Of a stretch of 42,603 nt of DNA, positions 7,770-18,900 are shown piece by piece. The translations under genes were made by a program, and so were the position numbers. Each line of letters starts with the position of its first letter. Within the stretch, counting starts at the first letter, position 1. The notes beneath the pieces are model-generated. The model was not told the origin of the DNA. It ran no database searches and was given only the letters and a program-made list of their open reading frames with translations. The stretch covers positions 1-42,603 of the forward strand of contig CAJOEC010000027.1 in the NCBI GenBank assembly GCA_905233425.1, given 5' to 3'. This stretch comes from an uncultured Prevotella sp. (GTDB lineage Bacteria; Bacteroidota; Bacteroidia; Bacteroidales; Bacteroidaceae).

Positions 7770-10097
7770 ATGACACCATCAAGAATTACGCCAACCCGCC
7801 ATTCCCTCCAATCATGTAGACTGCGGCAATGCCGCAGTTCCCTCTGCATTTCCCGAGGGCTGCTGCTCCTATTAATGCTTTTCACCGCCATCTGTCCCGG
7901 CACATTTGCCACCCCCCATTCCAAACGTGTCTACATCACGCTTGATGTCTCTGGAAGCATGAACGGCAACAAGTACGCTTTGGCCAATTACACTACACAG
8001 ATGATAGTCTCTCTCTGCGACGAGCAAGACGAAGTCTCCATCATCGTCTACGGAGTTGAAGAGCTGCTCTCAAAGAAGAGCAATCCACTCAAGACCATAC
8101 AGGAGCCCATCAACAAAATAAAGTTTGGGAGTCCACAATCAACGACCTCACAGTTCGACGACATAATGCGATTCAACAGAATCTACAAGCCATCCGAGGA
8201 CAAACAGGACTGGCTGCTCATCATCGGCGACGGAGTATGGGGCACAGATTCATACAATGACGACAAGGAAACATTCCAAAACATCGTACAAAAAGGCACT
8301 TTAAACGTATGCTACCTCCAGACAGGACTTAAAATTGAGGAAAACAACGATTTCACACAGTTCGCATCTTCTCTTTCCGTCATCGACATCATCAAGAGCG
8401 ACACAACACCAGCTACCATAAAAAAAGGCTGTGACCATTTCGCAAGAAAAATATTAGGCTTCAGCGAAGTGCCTTTCAACGTCAAGCAAACAGGCGACAA
8501 GTGCCTCACCCTACAGACCCAATTGCCACTCAAACGGTTCTACATCGTTTACCAAGACCAAGTGGCAACAGAAAGTCTGCCACAAATAATATCTGCCACA
8601 GCCGATGGAAACGCTCTCACAGCCAAACAGAAAGGCTCACCAACAACGAAACCACTAAGAACAAGAAGAAACGAAATAACACTCAGCGCACACGTCTGGC
8701 AGGTCAATCCTTCAAGCAATTCCAACCCCATCATTACTGCCAACTCAGAAGTCCAGGTCTGCTTCGACAAGAAGATAGACACCCGCAACATCACCATTTA
8801 CCCCTTCGTTGAGGATATAGAGTTCTCATCCATAGGAATATCACGTCTCGGCAGCAGTCTGAAAACATTGGACAGCCGCACATTCGCCATCTGCCGCGAC
8901 GAGAAGAAGGCCACCGTCCACATTGAACTCGATGAAGCGTCAGCACAGCAACTGCCAGTAGCATTGCTGGAAAAGACCAAAGTGGTGGTCAAGGCTAACA
9001 ACAAAGACTACAAAGCCGAATACGAAAACGGAGCCTTTGAATGTGACATCGACCTCATTGACGACGAGACGCTTTACTATGCTGAGTGCGACTGCCCAGG
9101 CTACTTCAAGCGTGTCACCCCAATAATGAAGATCGTAAAAGGTGAGTGCGAACCCGAAGAGCCACCCGTAAGGGAAATTCCCCCAACAGATTTAGGAACA
9201 ATCACCTTCGACGTGCTGAAGCGCGAGAGCATACCTCTGACCATACACGATTCGCTCACCAAACAGGTACTCGACCCTGAACTCTTCGACATCTCCTTTG
9301 AAGTGGAGGCCAACTATCTCTATGAAGACCCTGTCTGGCAAATCGTCGACGACAGCATCATCATGCTACAAGTGCGTCCAAAAGGTGAATGGTGCGAATG
9401 TCTCTTCCCCGAATCGCTCAACATCAACATGGTATCAACCCCCAAGGAGGCGGCATACAAGAAATACGGGAAAAGCTATTCCAAGACTGTTTATCCCATA
9501 CGCTATCATGTACTTAAAGAACGCCCCTGGCTGTCCAGATGTCTGTGGGTCATCATTTCCTTGCTCGTTCTCATCCTTTTCTGTATATACTTCAGGGCAT
9601 TGATGAAGAAAAAGCGTTTCAAGAAAAACGCCATGATGACACCCAGATACTACAGCTATTACGGCGACCTCATTGACGACCAAGGCGGGACGAAACTGCG
9701 CCGTGAGGGTTTCGGCCCATGGTTCGCACGGTGGTTCCTTCCAAACGACGAGCGCACGACCCTTTCTTTCGACAAGCCACTCGTCAGCGCCTTAACACTC
9801 ATTGCAGCAGAATCGAAGGATGTTGTCAATCTGTTGAAATCCAACTGCGACTGGAACACCATCGAAATACCCGGTTACGACCCGGAGACAGACATAAGCA
9901 AGTCGAAAACTGTCAAACTCGGCGACATGGGCATCATTGAGGTAAGTGCCCCGGACGGCTCACGCGACGGCGAGCTGACATTCTCTTCGGGCAGCGAGAA
10001 CGACGGAGCCGCATACCGCATATTCCTCGGTCTGCTTATGCTTGCCGCCATTGTCGCCATACTCATCCTCTCCGTGCTCATCATCAAGTCATTATAA
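7770..10097 (+). CDS. VWA-domain membrane protein
   Basis: A 775-aa protein. A long basic N-terminus leads to a hydrophobic signal or anchor (LLLLLMLFTAICPGTFA, residues about 31-47). A von Willebrand A domain follows, with the metal-site motif DVSGS (Asp59, Ser61, Ser63) and IIGDGVWG further on. The middle part is Ig-like or unassigned. A transmembrane helix (about 590-610) precedes a basic KKKRFKK stop-transfer, and a second helix ends the protein (about 749-774). The VWA part should face the periplasm. ATG 7770 is the first in-frame ATG after the leuD/lipoprotein stop; an in-frame ATG at 7875 is an alternative. No consensus promoter is evident in the AT-rich 52-base gap. It is the first gene of an eight-gene same-strand run. 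VWA proteins usually act as metal-dependent assembly partners. Confidence 0.8.
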   Translation: MTPSRITPTRHSLQSCRLRQCRSSLCISRGLLLLLMLFTAICPGTFATPHSKRVYITLDVSGSMNGNKYALANYTTQMIVSLCDEQDEVSIIVYGVEELLSKKSNPLKTIQEPINKIKFGSPQSTTSQFDDIMRFNRIYKPSEDKQDWLLIIGDGVWGTDSYNDDKETFQNIVQKGTLNVCYLQTGLKIEENNDFTQFASSLSVIDIIKSDTTPATIKKGCDHFARKILGFSEVPFNVKQTGDKCLTLQTQLPLKRFYIVYQDQVATESLPQIISATADGNALTAKQKGSPTTKPLRTRRNEITLSAHVWQVNPSSNSNPIITANSEVQVCFDKKIDTRNITIYPFVEDIEFSSIGISRLGSSLKTLDSRTFAICRDEKKATVHIELDEASAQQLPVALLEKTKVVVKANNKDYKAEYENGAFECDIDLIDDETLYYAECDCPGYFKRVTPIMKIVKGECEPEEPPVREIPPTDLGTITFDVLKRESIPLTIHDSLTKQVLDPELFDISFEVEANYLYEDPVWQIVDDSIIMLQVRPKGEWCECLFPESLNINMVSTPKEAAYKKYGKSYSKTVYPIRYHVLKERPWLSRCLWVIISLLVLILFCIYFRALMKKKRFKKNAMMTPRYYSYYGDLIDDQGGTKLRREGFGPWFARWFLPNDERTTLSFDKPLVSALTLIAAESKDVVNLLKSNCDWNTIEIPGYDPETDISKSKTVKLGDMGIIEVSAPDGSRDGELTFSSGSENDGAAYRIFLGLLMLAAIVAILILSVLIIKSL

Positions 10098-10148
10098 ACA
10101 ATTATTCAATAAAACTATTCAATATTCACTAATAACACCTAATTCTTT

Positions 10149-13100
10149 ATGGCTTTTTCAACAACATTGATTATTGGTTTGGGCGGTCTCGGCTCAAAAA
10201 TAGTAGAAAGGATCTACAAAAAGTTCGATGCTAGCAATCCTTCAGAAATAGACCGGCGCAACGTTGCCTTCCTTTGTCTCGACACCGACGAGAACGACAT
10301 CAAGGAGCGGCAGAAGATTATGCCTGAAGGCTCGGTCGTAAAAACATCTTCCGATTTGAGCTGCACCGTTGGCGGATACGTCGACCGCATCAAGTCGAAG
10401 ACCACCATCCTCGACTGGTTCGACACACGCAGCGACCAGCTGATGTCCATGCCCCTCAATGAAGGGGCCGCACAGGTAAGGATGACCTCACGCCTTGCCG
10501 CCATCTCTTCAATAGCAGAAGGGAAATTTGCTGCCATAGACAACTCGATAAGGCATCTGCTGACAACCGAGCCTGAACGGCACAAAGGCAACAACATAAA
10601 GATACACATCGTCAGCAGTCTCGCAGGAGGAACCGGGGCTGGCTCATTCCTACAGACCGCCTACTATGTGAAAAACGCGATGAGAAGCCTCAACGCGACA
10701 GCACCAAAGATAAATGGCTATTTCCTGCTCGCAGATGTGCTCTGTGCCGACAGCAATACGGGTCTCTCAGACAACCAGAAAGAGAATGTGCGCTCAAACA
10801 CATACGCATGTATGAAGGAATTGGTCACATTCTGCCGAAAAGACAAGGAACACCAAGTCAGGAACATACAGTTTGAGTACAAGCTGGGACAGAAAGACAA
10901 AAGCCTACCCACCGACCCACCTTACGACACATGCTTCCTCGTAGACTATTTCGGAGTGGACGGAGGAAACCTCACCAAGGAGGTCAGGTATGAGGAACAG
11001 ACAGCGGAATTTGTCTATCTCAACGCTTTCGACCCCATAGGTGATAATTTCCGCCAGAAAGCCATCAATGACATTCGCCAGATGATCGACCGCGACGGAG
11101 CCGACCGTTTCGCATCCTTTGGAGTATCAAAACTCATATATCCCGTCGACGACCTCATGGCTTATTTCGCACGACAGCGCGTGGTCGACAACCTCAGCGG
11201 CACATGGCTCCGCATTGACAAGGACTTTGAAGAGCGCTATGCAGATTACAAGAAAAACATTGAGCAAGGAATACGCACGGAAGAACCCGACAGAGGCAAA
11301 CATTTCATGCAACAAGTGGAGGCTCTCGGCAAGACTGGTTCTGGACGCGAAGGAGTGGAGTTCAGGATGATTCTCGAGAGCACAAAGGAATATGCCGAAG
11401 GGAAAGATGTAGGCATCCCCAAGGCGAAAGTATATCTTGAGAACGTGGAAAGATACGTAGTGCAACTTCTCGAAGCCAGTTCAGAGCTTAAAGGGCTGTA
11501 CGCCACATGCACTGTCCCAAATCCCAATTTCATCAAGAACACAGGAGCCGACAACGACATGGGGTTCGTGGTCAGGCGGGAGCGTGAGCTCGAAGACTAC
11601 CGTAAGGCTGTCATGGCATTCATCGACAGCACGAAGTCTGTTGCCATAAAGCAGTGTCTGGCCATTGACCATGACTATGAGAATTTCGTTTCAAAGAACC
11701 CACAGGCCGACAGCAACCATCTGAACACCTATATATTAGAGAAGGAGAAAGAGATGCATCCGCTGGCTGTGCGCTACTTGCTCTACGAGATACGGATAAT
11801 GCTGAAAATGGGATTCGACAAGAAAAAGGCCGAAAACAAGAAACTGGGAATCAAGATTAACGAAACCTACAAGAAAATGTTCGACGACCCTGAGACCAAA
11901 GACCGCACAGAGACTGCTCAGGAGAGTCTCAGAAAGGCCAAGAACAAGAACAGAGGAATCTTTGGAGGCATCAACTTCCTTTCGGGACAGAACCCATACA
12001 AAGCGGCTAAAGAGAATTACGAGAGCAAGTCGAGGCAACAGGCAGAGGACATACGCAAGTATTCAAGGGAGAAACTGCTGGAAGAGACATACGCCGGCCT
12101 TCTCGTTCAGATAAATATGCTTATAGAAGAAGAGGAGAATTTCTTCAAGAGTCTGCCAAAGGCAATCTACGATGTCAACGCGACATTGCAGTCACTACTC
12201 AAGAAGCACGATGCCAACAACAATCCCTGTGTCTCATACGTGCTGGCATCCGAGCAGGACAAGAAGGACATCTATGACTCTGAAATCAGCAGCAGCGACT
12301 CGGCCTTCTTCCCCAGCGAGATGTCTGCGGCACTCTATTGCAGCATGTTCGACAACACCGTGAAATCGCTTGAAACCAACGGATTTGTCACTTCAAGGAA
12401 AAAGAGTGTGAAGGCAAAGGAAGCAATGTTGGCAGAGACAAACAAGAAGATTGTCGAGGACTGTATTGTGTTCCAGGAAAAGATTATACGCGAGAAGAAC
12501 CGTAATTATTCCGAGAAAAATGTCATATCCGCACTAAATGAGGAAGCATTGAGAAATTGTGACAATGACAAGGAAAAGGCCCATGACTATGTACTTCGCA
12601 AATTCCATGCCTTCCGCGACAGAGCCGAGATTTGGGGACCCGACAATCTCGATAACTCCGTACGCCACATAAATGCCTGGGGGTTGCATCCCCTCTGCCT
12701 GGATTCGGATACAATCACTGAGAGAGAGGCTGACGAGCTGCTGGGCGACAAGAATATCCTTACCAATGAGAAGACGGCAGCCACACGGATTTGCTCGCCT
12801 CTGTTCAGCCCGTTCGAGATAGTGCGCGTCAATGCTGTCACGCTACTTTCCGTAGAAAGAAACTTCAAAGGCTTCATGTCGAAAGAAAGGACAGATCTGA
12901 CCGAAGAGTCCATAGGAAACTATTATGCAGCCTACAAGAGCGTCGTGGACAGGGTAAACACAAGGAACAGCAGAACCTATTCGCCACATCTTGACAAGTA
13001 CTGGCATCTGCCGGCATTCATGCCCAACATAGGCTTCACACAGATGGACGAGATAGTAAAGGTGTTCAGGGCTTTGTACTGGGGGCTGCTCTTCGGGAAG

Positions 13101-13691
13101 TTCAAGTCTGAGTCGAAGGGGGGAGACAACTATTGGAAGTACGTCGGAACCACCTCATGCTTCATCAAGGACATTGACGACCACATGATTCTCACGGGCA
13201 GCTCAACGCAATATGCCATAGACCGGCTTTTCGGAGGCCTGATGACCAACCCCGAGATTATCAACGAGGTTCTCGACGATGCAGATGTGAGATGGGAAAA
13301 GGCAAAAGACCTCTGGCTGCAAAAAGAGGGAACAGAAGAAAACATGCTCGAAAAAATGAAGAAGACAAGAATTGTTCAAGACATCGTGTCCTACGAGTTC
13401 AGGCTGTTCCCCAAAGCAGGAAAGGCAAAGAACGACAACTGGTTCAGCATTCTCGCCTCAAAGGACAGCATGCTTCTCAACAAGTTCCTGAACATGGATG
13501 GCGGACTTCTGAAAAACTCTTTCTTCGATGAACTTACAGAAAGGCTTATCACTGTCTTCGGTGCTTCGTCGAACACCAAGAAAGTGTGTGAGTATGTGAT
13601 AAAGAACGTGGACAAGAACAATATTGATCTGGCCAATAGCAGACTTAATGAATTTGACCGTCAAAACCGTTTTCAACCAAATGAATATTGA
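10149..13691 (+). CDS. Divergent tubulin/FtsZ-like protein
   Basis: A large protein of 1180 aa. The N-terminus, LIIGLGGLGSKIVERIYKKF, is a glycine-rich nucleotide-binding loop, and residues 160-166 read GGTGAGS within IVSSLAGGTGAGSF, the tubulin/FtsZ signature for GTP phosphates. The pairing matches the 'tubulin-like' bacterial families rather than cell-division FtsZ, which is about 400 aa. The remaining 800 residues are charged and probably helical, with several Lys/Glu-rich stretches, and have no motif I recognise. No membrane segment is seen, so it should be cytosolic and possibly polymer-forming. The gene sits between a VWA membrane protein and a two-TM protein whose ATG overlaps its stop by one base. 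A role as a GTP-driven scaffold on the membrane is inferred. Confidence 0.8.
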   Translation: MAFSTTLIIGLGGLGSKIVERIYKKFDASNPSEIDRRNVAFLCLDTDENDIKERQKIMPEGSVVKTSSDLSCTVGGYVDRIKSKTTILDWFDTRSDQLMSMPLNEGAAQVRMTSRLAAISSIAEGKFAAIDNSIRHLLTTEPERHKGNNIKIHIVSSLAGGTGAGSFLQTAYYVKNAMRSLNATAPKINGYFLLADVLCADSNTGLSDNQKENVRSNTYACMKELVTFCRKDKEHQVRNIQFEYKLGQKDKSLPTDPPYDTCFLVDYFGVDGGNLTKEVRYEEQTAEFVYLNAFDPIGDNFRQKAINDIRQMIDRDGADRFASFGVSKLIYPVDDLMAYFARQRVVDNLSGTWLRIDKDFEERYADYKKNIEQGIRTEEPDRGKHFMQQVEALGKTGSGREGVEFRMILESTKEYAEGKDVGIPKAKVYLENVERYVVQLLEASSELKGLYATCTVPNPNFIKNTGADNDMGFVVRRERELEDYRKAVMAFIDSTKSVAIKQCLAIDHDYENFVSKNPQADSNHLNTYILEKEKEMHPLAVRYLLYEIRIMLKMGFDKKKAENKKLGIKINETYKKMFDDPETKDRTETAQESLRKAKNKNRGIFGGINFLSGQNPYKAAKENYESKSRQQAEDIRKYSREKLLEETYAGLLVQINMLIEEEENFFKSLPKAIYDVNATLQSLLKKHDANNNPCVSYVLASEQDKKDIYDSEISSSDSAFFPSEMSAALYCSMFDNTVKSLETNGFVTSRKKSVKAKEAMLAETNKKIVEDCIVFQEKIIREKNRNYSEKNVISALNEEALRNCDNDKEKAHDYVLRKFHAFRDRAEIWGPDNLDNSVRHINAWGLHPLCLDSDTITEREADELLGDKNILTNEKTAATRICSPLFSPFEIVRVNAVTLLSVERNFKGFMSKERTDLTEESIGNYYAAYKSVVDRVNTRNSRTYSPHLDKYWHLPAFMPNIGFTQMDEIVKVFRALYWGLLFGKFKSESKGGDNYWKYVGTTSCFIKDIDDHMILTGSSTQYAIDRLFGGLMTNPEIINEVLDDADVRWEKAKDLWLQKEGTEENMLEKMKKTRIVQDIVSYEFRLFPKAGKAKNDNWFSILASKDSMLLNKFLNMDGGLLKNSFFDELTERLITVFGASSNTKKVCEYVIKNVDKNNIDLANSRLNEFDRQNRFQPNEY

Positions 13692-15988
13692 TGGATGACA
13701 TCTCGATATTATTGAATCTGACTGATAAGGTGGCCTTTGAGCGGACAGATCCCTTGATGGATCTGGTCTGTGCTCATGGCCCTTACCTCTTTTACGACCA
13801 GCTCTCTGTTGAAAGATTCCCCCTAGTCAAGGAGGAACAAGAGAGGTATGTGGCAAGACTTCTCGCAAGACTGAGGAACCTGTTGGAGAGCAGACGCTTG
13901 TCGGCTGAAGACAAAGGAGGAAGAATACGCCTACATATATTGCTGGACCTGATAGGGGAACCCCGCTCCGGCCTTTCGGCCACCCCGCCCCTCAAAGGGG
14001 TGGGGAAATCCCCAGCCCCCCAACTCTGCTTCCCTGCACAAAAGGTGAAACGGTTTGTGTCTTTGACTGCGAACACTTTCAAGCACGATAGGCAACTGTT
14101 GAGCCGCTTCGACTATTGTTTCATCTTTATGCATTGCGATGCCGACGACAAGGAACTGTCGGACTTCTATTGTGCCCTGGCATACGACGGATGGAGGGGT
14201 GCACCGGGAAACTGGCTGTCGGAGGATGACTTTGCTGTGAACAAGGAGAGGGACGGGATGATCGAGGAACTGGGATCGCCCCCGGAGGAGATGGAACTCA
14301 CAGATTCCAGGGTACGCGACAAATACGCGGCGTTCAGGCAGACATTGCAACAGCATATAGACAGGGTGGCGACGCGGCTGGCATTAGCTGGCGTTGACAC
14401 AATGTTCCGCAACATGTTGTCGGAGGCTTGTGGCGGCATCAAGACGGTAGGGGATTTGAGGGACATGGATTTCGACGGTTTGCTGTGCACGAGTGTGAGC
14501 AGACTGATCGGACTGCAATATGCTGCTGAGGGGACCCCCGCCCCGGCCTTACGGCCACCCCGCCCCTCAGAGGGGTGGGGAAATTTCTCATTTATCATTT
14601 TCAAGCACCGCACAGGTACGGACTCACAACGGCGAGCGGACGAGACGGTTCTCACCTCGCTGTTGCAGTTGCTTGGCACAATGGACGATGATGTCTACAA
14701 GAAGGTGATGGGCACAGGCGACGGAAGCGGCCGCACAGGGCCAAAACTGTTTGTCATCGACGGGAAGGCAAACACGCATTTCACTGATGTACGTGCTCTC
14801 AGCCAACTGAAAAAAGATGTTAATGCATGTCTGCCGAAATTCTCGGACAACGGTTCATTAAGCTGGACGAAAGACAAGACTTTCACATACAGGGAATACT
14901 CGGCCAAAAATGCAGCCCCCTCACAAAAAGATGACTACAAGGAACTCAACGACAAGATCAAGAAGCAACGTGAAGCGCTGACCTATAGATTCCAGGAGCT
15001 ACGGAAAGTGCCTTTCTTTTTCGGCAAGAGACCGGGTGACTGGGAATGGTACAACAACGTAACATCCATCCTCGATGAGATCTTCGCTTTCGAGACGACA
15101 AACGACCGGCCATTGTTCAGCCCTTCAAGACGTATAAGGGAAAAAGAGATGGATGTGGAGTTGAAAGAGGATTCATACGTCGCAATAAAAGAAAAACGCG
15201 ACAAACTGAGGGAAATGGGCAAGAGGTCAGGCAGCGGAAGCAACGGCAGGAATCCCATAGCAGAAATGAAGGACTATCTTCGCGGGCGACACGCCGCTAT
15301 GGACAATCTTGAACAGCTGAACGCTCAAGTGAAGACAGAGATGGTGAGACTTGGGATGGCATCCTCCACATCGTGGATTGCCTTCCTCATAAGCCTCCTC
15401 ATCACTATTTGCTTCGCATTCCATTTCATCTACACTGGCTATGCAAGCAGCGCATCCTTCTACATATCAGCAGCTTTCGTCGCTGCCTTTGCGACCACTG
15501 GTCTCGCAGCCGTCATTGCATGGTCACGCATCAAACGGACGATATCGGACACGATGGGCAAGATTCATTTTCTTCTCACCACCGAACTGCATGGGAAACA
15601 GGAGGCATATCTGCAAAGTATAAACAAGCATATAACGAAGCAGAACGAGGCCGATATCTGGAAGAAAAACCTTGACGAACTCGAAGAAAAGCTCTCACTC
15701 TTCGACAGGCACAATATGCAAATAGACTTGTGGCAGGAACATTTCGTCAACATGAAGCGCAAACTGGATGCGGACGCGACACGCCGCATGGATACGGACG
15801 ATGCCAATACGGTAGAATTGAAGGTGAACGACAACGATTTCGACACCGACGACATGCCAGCCTTACCCGATGTCGTTTGCAGCCACTTCCGTTCGATGGA
15901 AACAGTATTCTCCTCACAACAACACATTAAAAACGTCACCTGCTTCCTCAAACGGATTGAGGTGACTATAATACAAGAGTCGGCATGA
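13691..15988 (+). CDS. Two-TM protein coupled to the tubulin-like gene
   Basis: A 765-aa protein with no family I can name. The start is ATG 13691, which shares its A with the TGA of the previous gene, a sign of translational coupling. Residues 1-550 are soluble and mixed. Two adjacent transmembrane helices lie at about 561-580 (WIAFLISLLITICFAFHFIY) and 588-610. A charged, helical, coiled-coil-like C-terminal region of about 150 residues follows. Two copies of a palindromic DNA repeat are embedded in frame, at residues about 90-108 and 280-298. They add Pro/Gly-rich low-complexity peptides that the original protein probably lacked. It likely anchors or gates a membrane assembly with the neighbouring gene products (inference from position). 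Confidence 0.7.
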   Translation: MDDISILLNLTDKVAFERTDPLMDLVCAHGPYLFYDQLSVERFPLVKEEQERYVARLLARLRNLLESRRLSAEDKGGRIRLHILLDLIGEPRSGLSATPPLKGVGKSPAPQLCFPAQKVKRFVSLTANTFKHDRQLLSRFDYCFIFMHCDADDKELSDFYCALAYDGWRGAPGNWLSEDDFAVNKERDGMIEELGSPPEEMELTDSRVRDKYAAFRQTLQQHIDRVATRLALAGVDTMFRNMLSEACGGIKTVGDLRDMDFDGLLCTSVSRLIGLQYAAEGTPAPALRPPRPSEGWGNFSFIIFKHRTGTDSQRRADETVLTSLLQLLGTMDDDVYKKVMGTGDGSGRTGPKLFVIDGKANTHFTDVRALSQLKKDVNACLPKFSDNGSLSWTKDKTFTYREYSAKNAAPSQKDDYKELNDKIKKQREALTYRFQELRKVPFFFGKRPGDWEWYNNVTSILDEIFAFETTNDRPLFSPSRRIREKEMDVELKEDSYVAIKEKRDKLREMGKRSGSGSNGRNPIAEMKDYLRGRHAAMDNLEQLNAQVKTEMVRLGMASSTSWIAFLISLLITICFAFHFIYTGYASSASFYISAAFVAAFATTGLAAVIAWSRIKRTISDTMGKIHFLLTTELHGKQEAYLQSINKHITKQNEADIWKKNLDELEEKLSLFDRHNMQIDLWQEHFVNMKRKLDADATRRMDTDDANTVELKVNDNDFDTDDMPALPDVVCSHFRSMETVFSSQQHIKNVTCFLKRIEVTIIQESA
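13957..14010. repeat. In-frame palindromic repeat, copy A
   Basis: The element contains GGCCTTTCGGCC and then CACCCCGCCCCTCAAAGGGG followed by TGGGGAAAT, i.e. two nested hairpins. It is nearly identical to 14528-14584 in the same gene. Here it is read as SGLSATPPLKGVGK. Confidence 0.85.
14528..14584. repeat. In-frame palindromic repeat, copy B
   Basis: The same element as copy A (GGCCTTACGGCC, then CACCCCGCCCCTCAGAGGGG and TGGGGAAAT). It is inserted in a different reading phase, so the protein reads PALRPPRPSEGWGN. Neither copy disrupts the open frame. Confidence 0.85.
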
Positions 15989-18900
15989 TTTACACTTCCA
16001 TAGCAATCGCCATCCTCATCATCAATGTAGCTCCACTGTTGCTGAAGTCAAAGCGTGCAGCCACTGACTCATGGCAGTGGTGGCATATACCCTGGTTGGC
16101 ATTCCTCTATGTCGTTGCCGCCTACGCCGTCTTCCATCTTACCAACGTGCATGGCTGGCCATGGCTCAGCAGTTTGTATGATGACGGTGCTGTCGAGGCA
16201 TGCTATGTCCTGCTATGCGCTGTTGTGTGGTTACCCGTCAGATGGTTCCTGCGCAAACCTTCCGTTCACAAGAGCCTTATCGCCTTGTTCAGGAAGATCA
16301 CCGTGGGGACATCACTTTCGGACGACATTGACAGTAAGCCAGAACTGCCATTCCCCTATTTCATCGACCATCAGAATGTCGTAAGGAGCAAAGTGGGCAA
16401 AATGTTCTACCGCCGTCTGCTGGCTGCCGTCATAGCCATAGTAGCCATCGTGCATGCCCTCCTCTTCATCTTCATGGAGTTTGCAGCCACCTCCTTCCCC
16501 ATCATATCAGCTTTCGCGCTGTTTGCCCTCATCCCAACAGCAGACTACTACTGGTACTTGAGGGCAGAGGTGCCAGAGGAGAGAGGAGAGAGGAGAGAGG
16601 GGAGTGGAGAGACATCTGCACCGAGCGACTTGGAAGAGCTGTGGCAGCAATACATCTCGACCTTCACCAACTATTCCGTCGCATGGAAAAGGAAAAACCA
16701 CAAGGAAGAGGACGCTGTCAAAGACAACCTGGCACAGATAGCCGACTTGATGACACACTTCACGGGAGGCCAAAGCACACAACAGCGATGCGACTGCGGA
16801 TTCCTGGAAAACTCCGACCTGACACAGGCATTCGCCGCCATGGAGCCTCTGTTCGACTGGGAAAGACAGAACGGACGGCTCGTCATTGTCGCTTTCGACA
16901 TACCCAACCATTTCACGAAAACGACACGCCTGTCCTACCTTCAGGAAATCGCAAACGAACTAAAGACTGTCCTTCAGAAAGGCGCCGACAGCATAGAGGT
17001 CTGCGACGAATACACACCCGAAGAAGTCCTGAACAGCAGCATCGTCATTGCGTCAGTTGCAGTCCTTTCAAGACGAAGCCAGACACAAGGGGCAGAAATA
17101 ACAGAGGAATGGATGAAGCGTATAGGACTCGTCGTAGTAGTAAACCTCCCCGACAAAAGCGTAGCCAACCTCTTCGAGTGTCGCAAGTTCTCTTACCTCT
17201 TGCGCTCAGTCAACCAGCAGCACCAGATACTTTTCATCACACCACATTTCAGAGACGTAGAGCCTTCACTGAAGAACACATGGCTCACAGGGTCGGTTAC
17301 AGTTGAGAGACGACTGAAACAACCTCCGCAAGGCCACAACCAGTTCTTCATCGCATACAATTTCGAAGACTACCTCGAAAGGTACAAAAGCATCATGACC
17401 TCACTGCCCAACGAGCCTCTCTCCGCCATCAGCGAGATGGCTCCAATAGCCCTTTCGACCGCAGCACCCCAATCCTCTAAAGGGGGAGCATCTGTCACCC
17501 CCGTACACTTTTTCGACCTCGCCTACACCAATATCATTGAAGGAAACGAGGAACTGGGGAAATTCTACCAAAGCAGCATATACCCCGTCAAAAGCGACGA
17601 CATAAACAAGCACATCCATTGCCATCTGCTGCCAATAGGGACGACAAACATGAAGCAAATATTCTCTGTCATCCCCGACCAGGACAACAACGCCCCGGCA
17701 GCCTACCTTAAATGGATTCATCGTGGCAGTGAGGAAAACCTCTCGGTCGTCATCTCCAAGCCATACCTCTTCCGCGACTATTTCAATGCCAACCACCACT
17801 ATTTCACCAGCGTCCCATTCATCGCCCTACAGCCACAACTCAGCAAAAGCCGAGTAACCCTCGCTGTCATACTATTAGGAATGTTGCAAAAAGCCGGCAT
17901 CGACGAGAACCAGTTGCGCGGACTGCTGCTCGGATTCTACGAAGAAGACGAAATACAGTCACTCCCTACCATAGTCAATCAGTTGCTCACCACCTATTTC
18001 TCAAACGACCTGGCGGGAAAACTAAGGACAAGCCACACCGTGACCTTCGACGGCTGTAAATACCATCATCAGACCACATACGAAATAAACTACACCGACA
18101 GAATAAGCCTGTCATATCTCGACCACATCAGCATAAAGGACGAGTCGGACAACGTGTTGTTCGTTATCATCCAAGACCTCATGTATCAGAATTTCGAAAA
18201 GGGGCAGATCCATTCCTTCCTCGGAAAGCCATACGAAATCCTCGCTTTTGAAAAAGAAAACATGACCTTGAGAGTGAAAGCAGCAAACACACAGGCTATA
18301 AACGTAGTGTTCCACAAGCCTGTACTGCAACTCGAAATGGACGACAGGCGCAGAAACATAGAAGTAGCGAAAAGGAAAGACAGCTGGATCCACCGCGTCA
18401 CAGGGCAGGAGCTGGGACTCGACTTCGACGCCTTCGAGACCAACGTTGCTATACAGGCAAACCGATGGTACGAGTTCCACCGATACAACATAAACAGCTG
18501 CACATACCAAGATGCCAAACAGCCCCACAAACGCATATACGAAAACGGAAGAGTGCTCAAGGTAAGTATGCGCTATCTCAGGAAGATAGAATATGTCAAT
18601 CGCATCGACGACATACGAAAAAGCCTCCAGATACTGATCTACGAAGCCATGCAGTCCGTATTCCCACACCATGCACAGTATCTCGTCGTCTCCACAATCG
18701 GAGACGGCGACCCGGAACTGCCATGGATATTCAACAAATTCATCTGCAACGAAAAGGACGAGGAAGGAAAGCTGTCTTTCTATTTCACAGAAGATGCACA
18801 TATCGACCTCGGACTGATAGGTGCCCTTGCCAACAAAGACATTTTCGGCGCTAACTACCTCTTCCGCTACATTTACGACTACCTCCTATGGCTCACCGAG

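Noticed and set aside
10149..13691. Identification as cell-division FtsZ
   Set aside because: Three times too long, lacks the FtsZ C-terminal peptide, and sits in an accessory operon; only the nucleotide-binding signature is shared.
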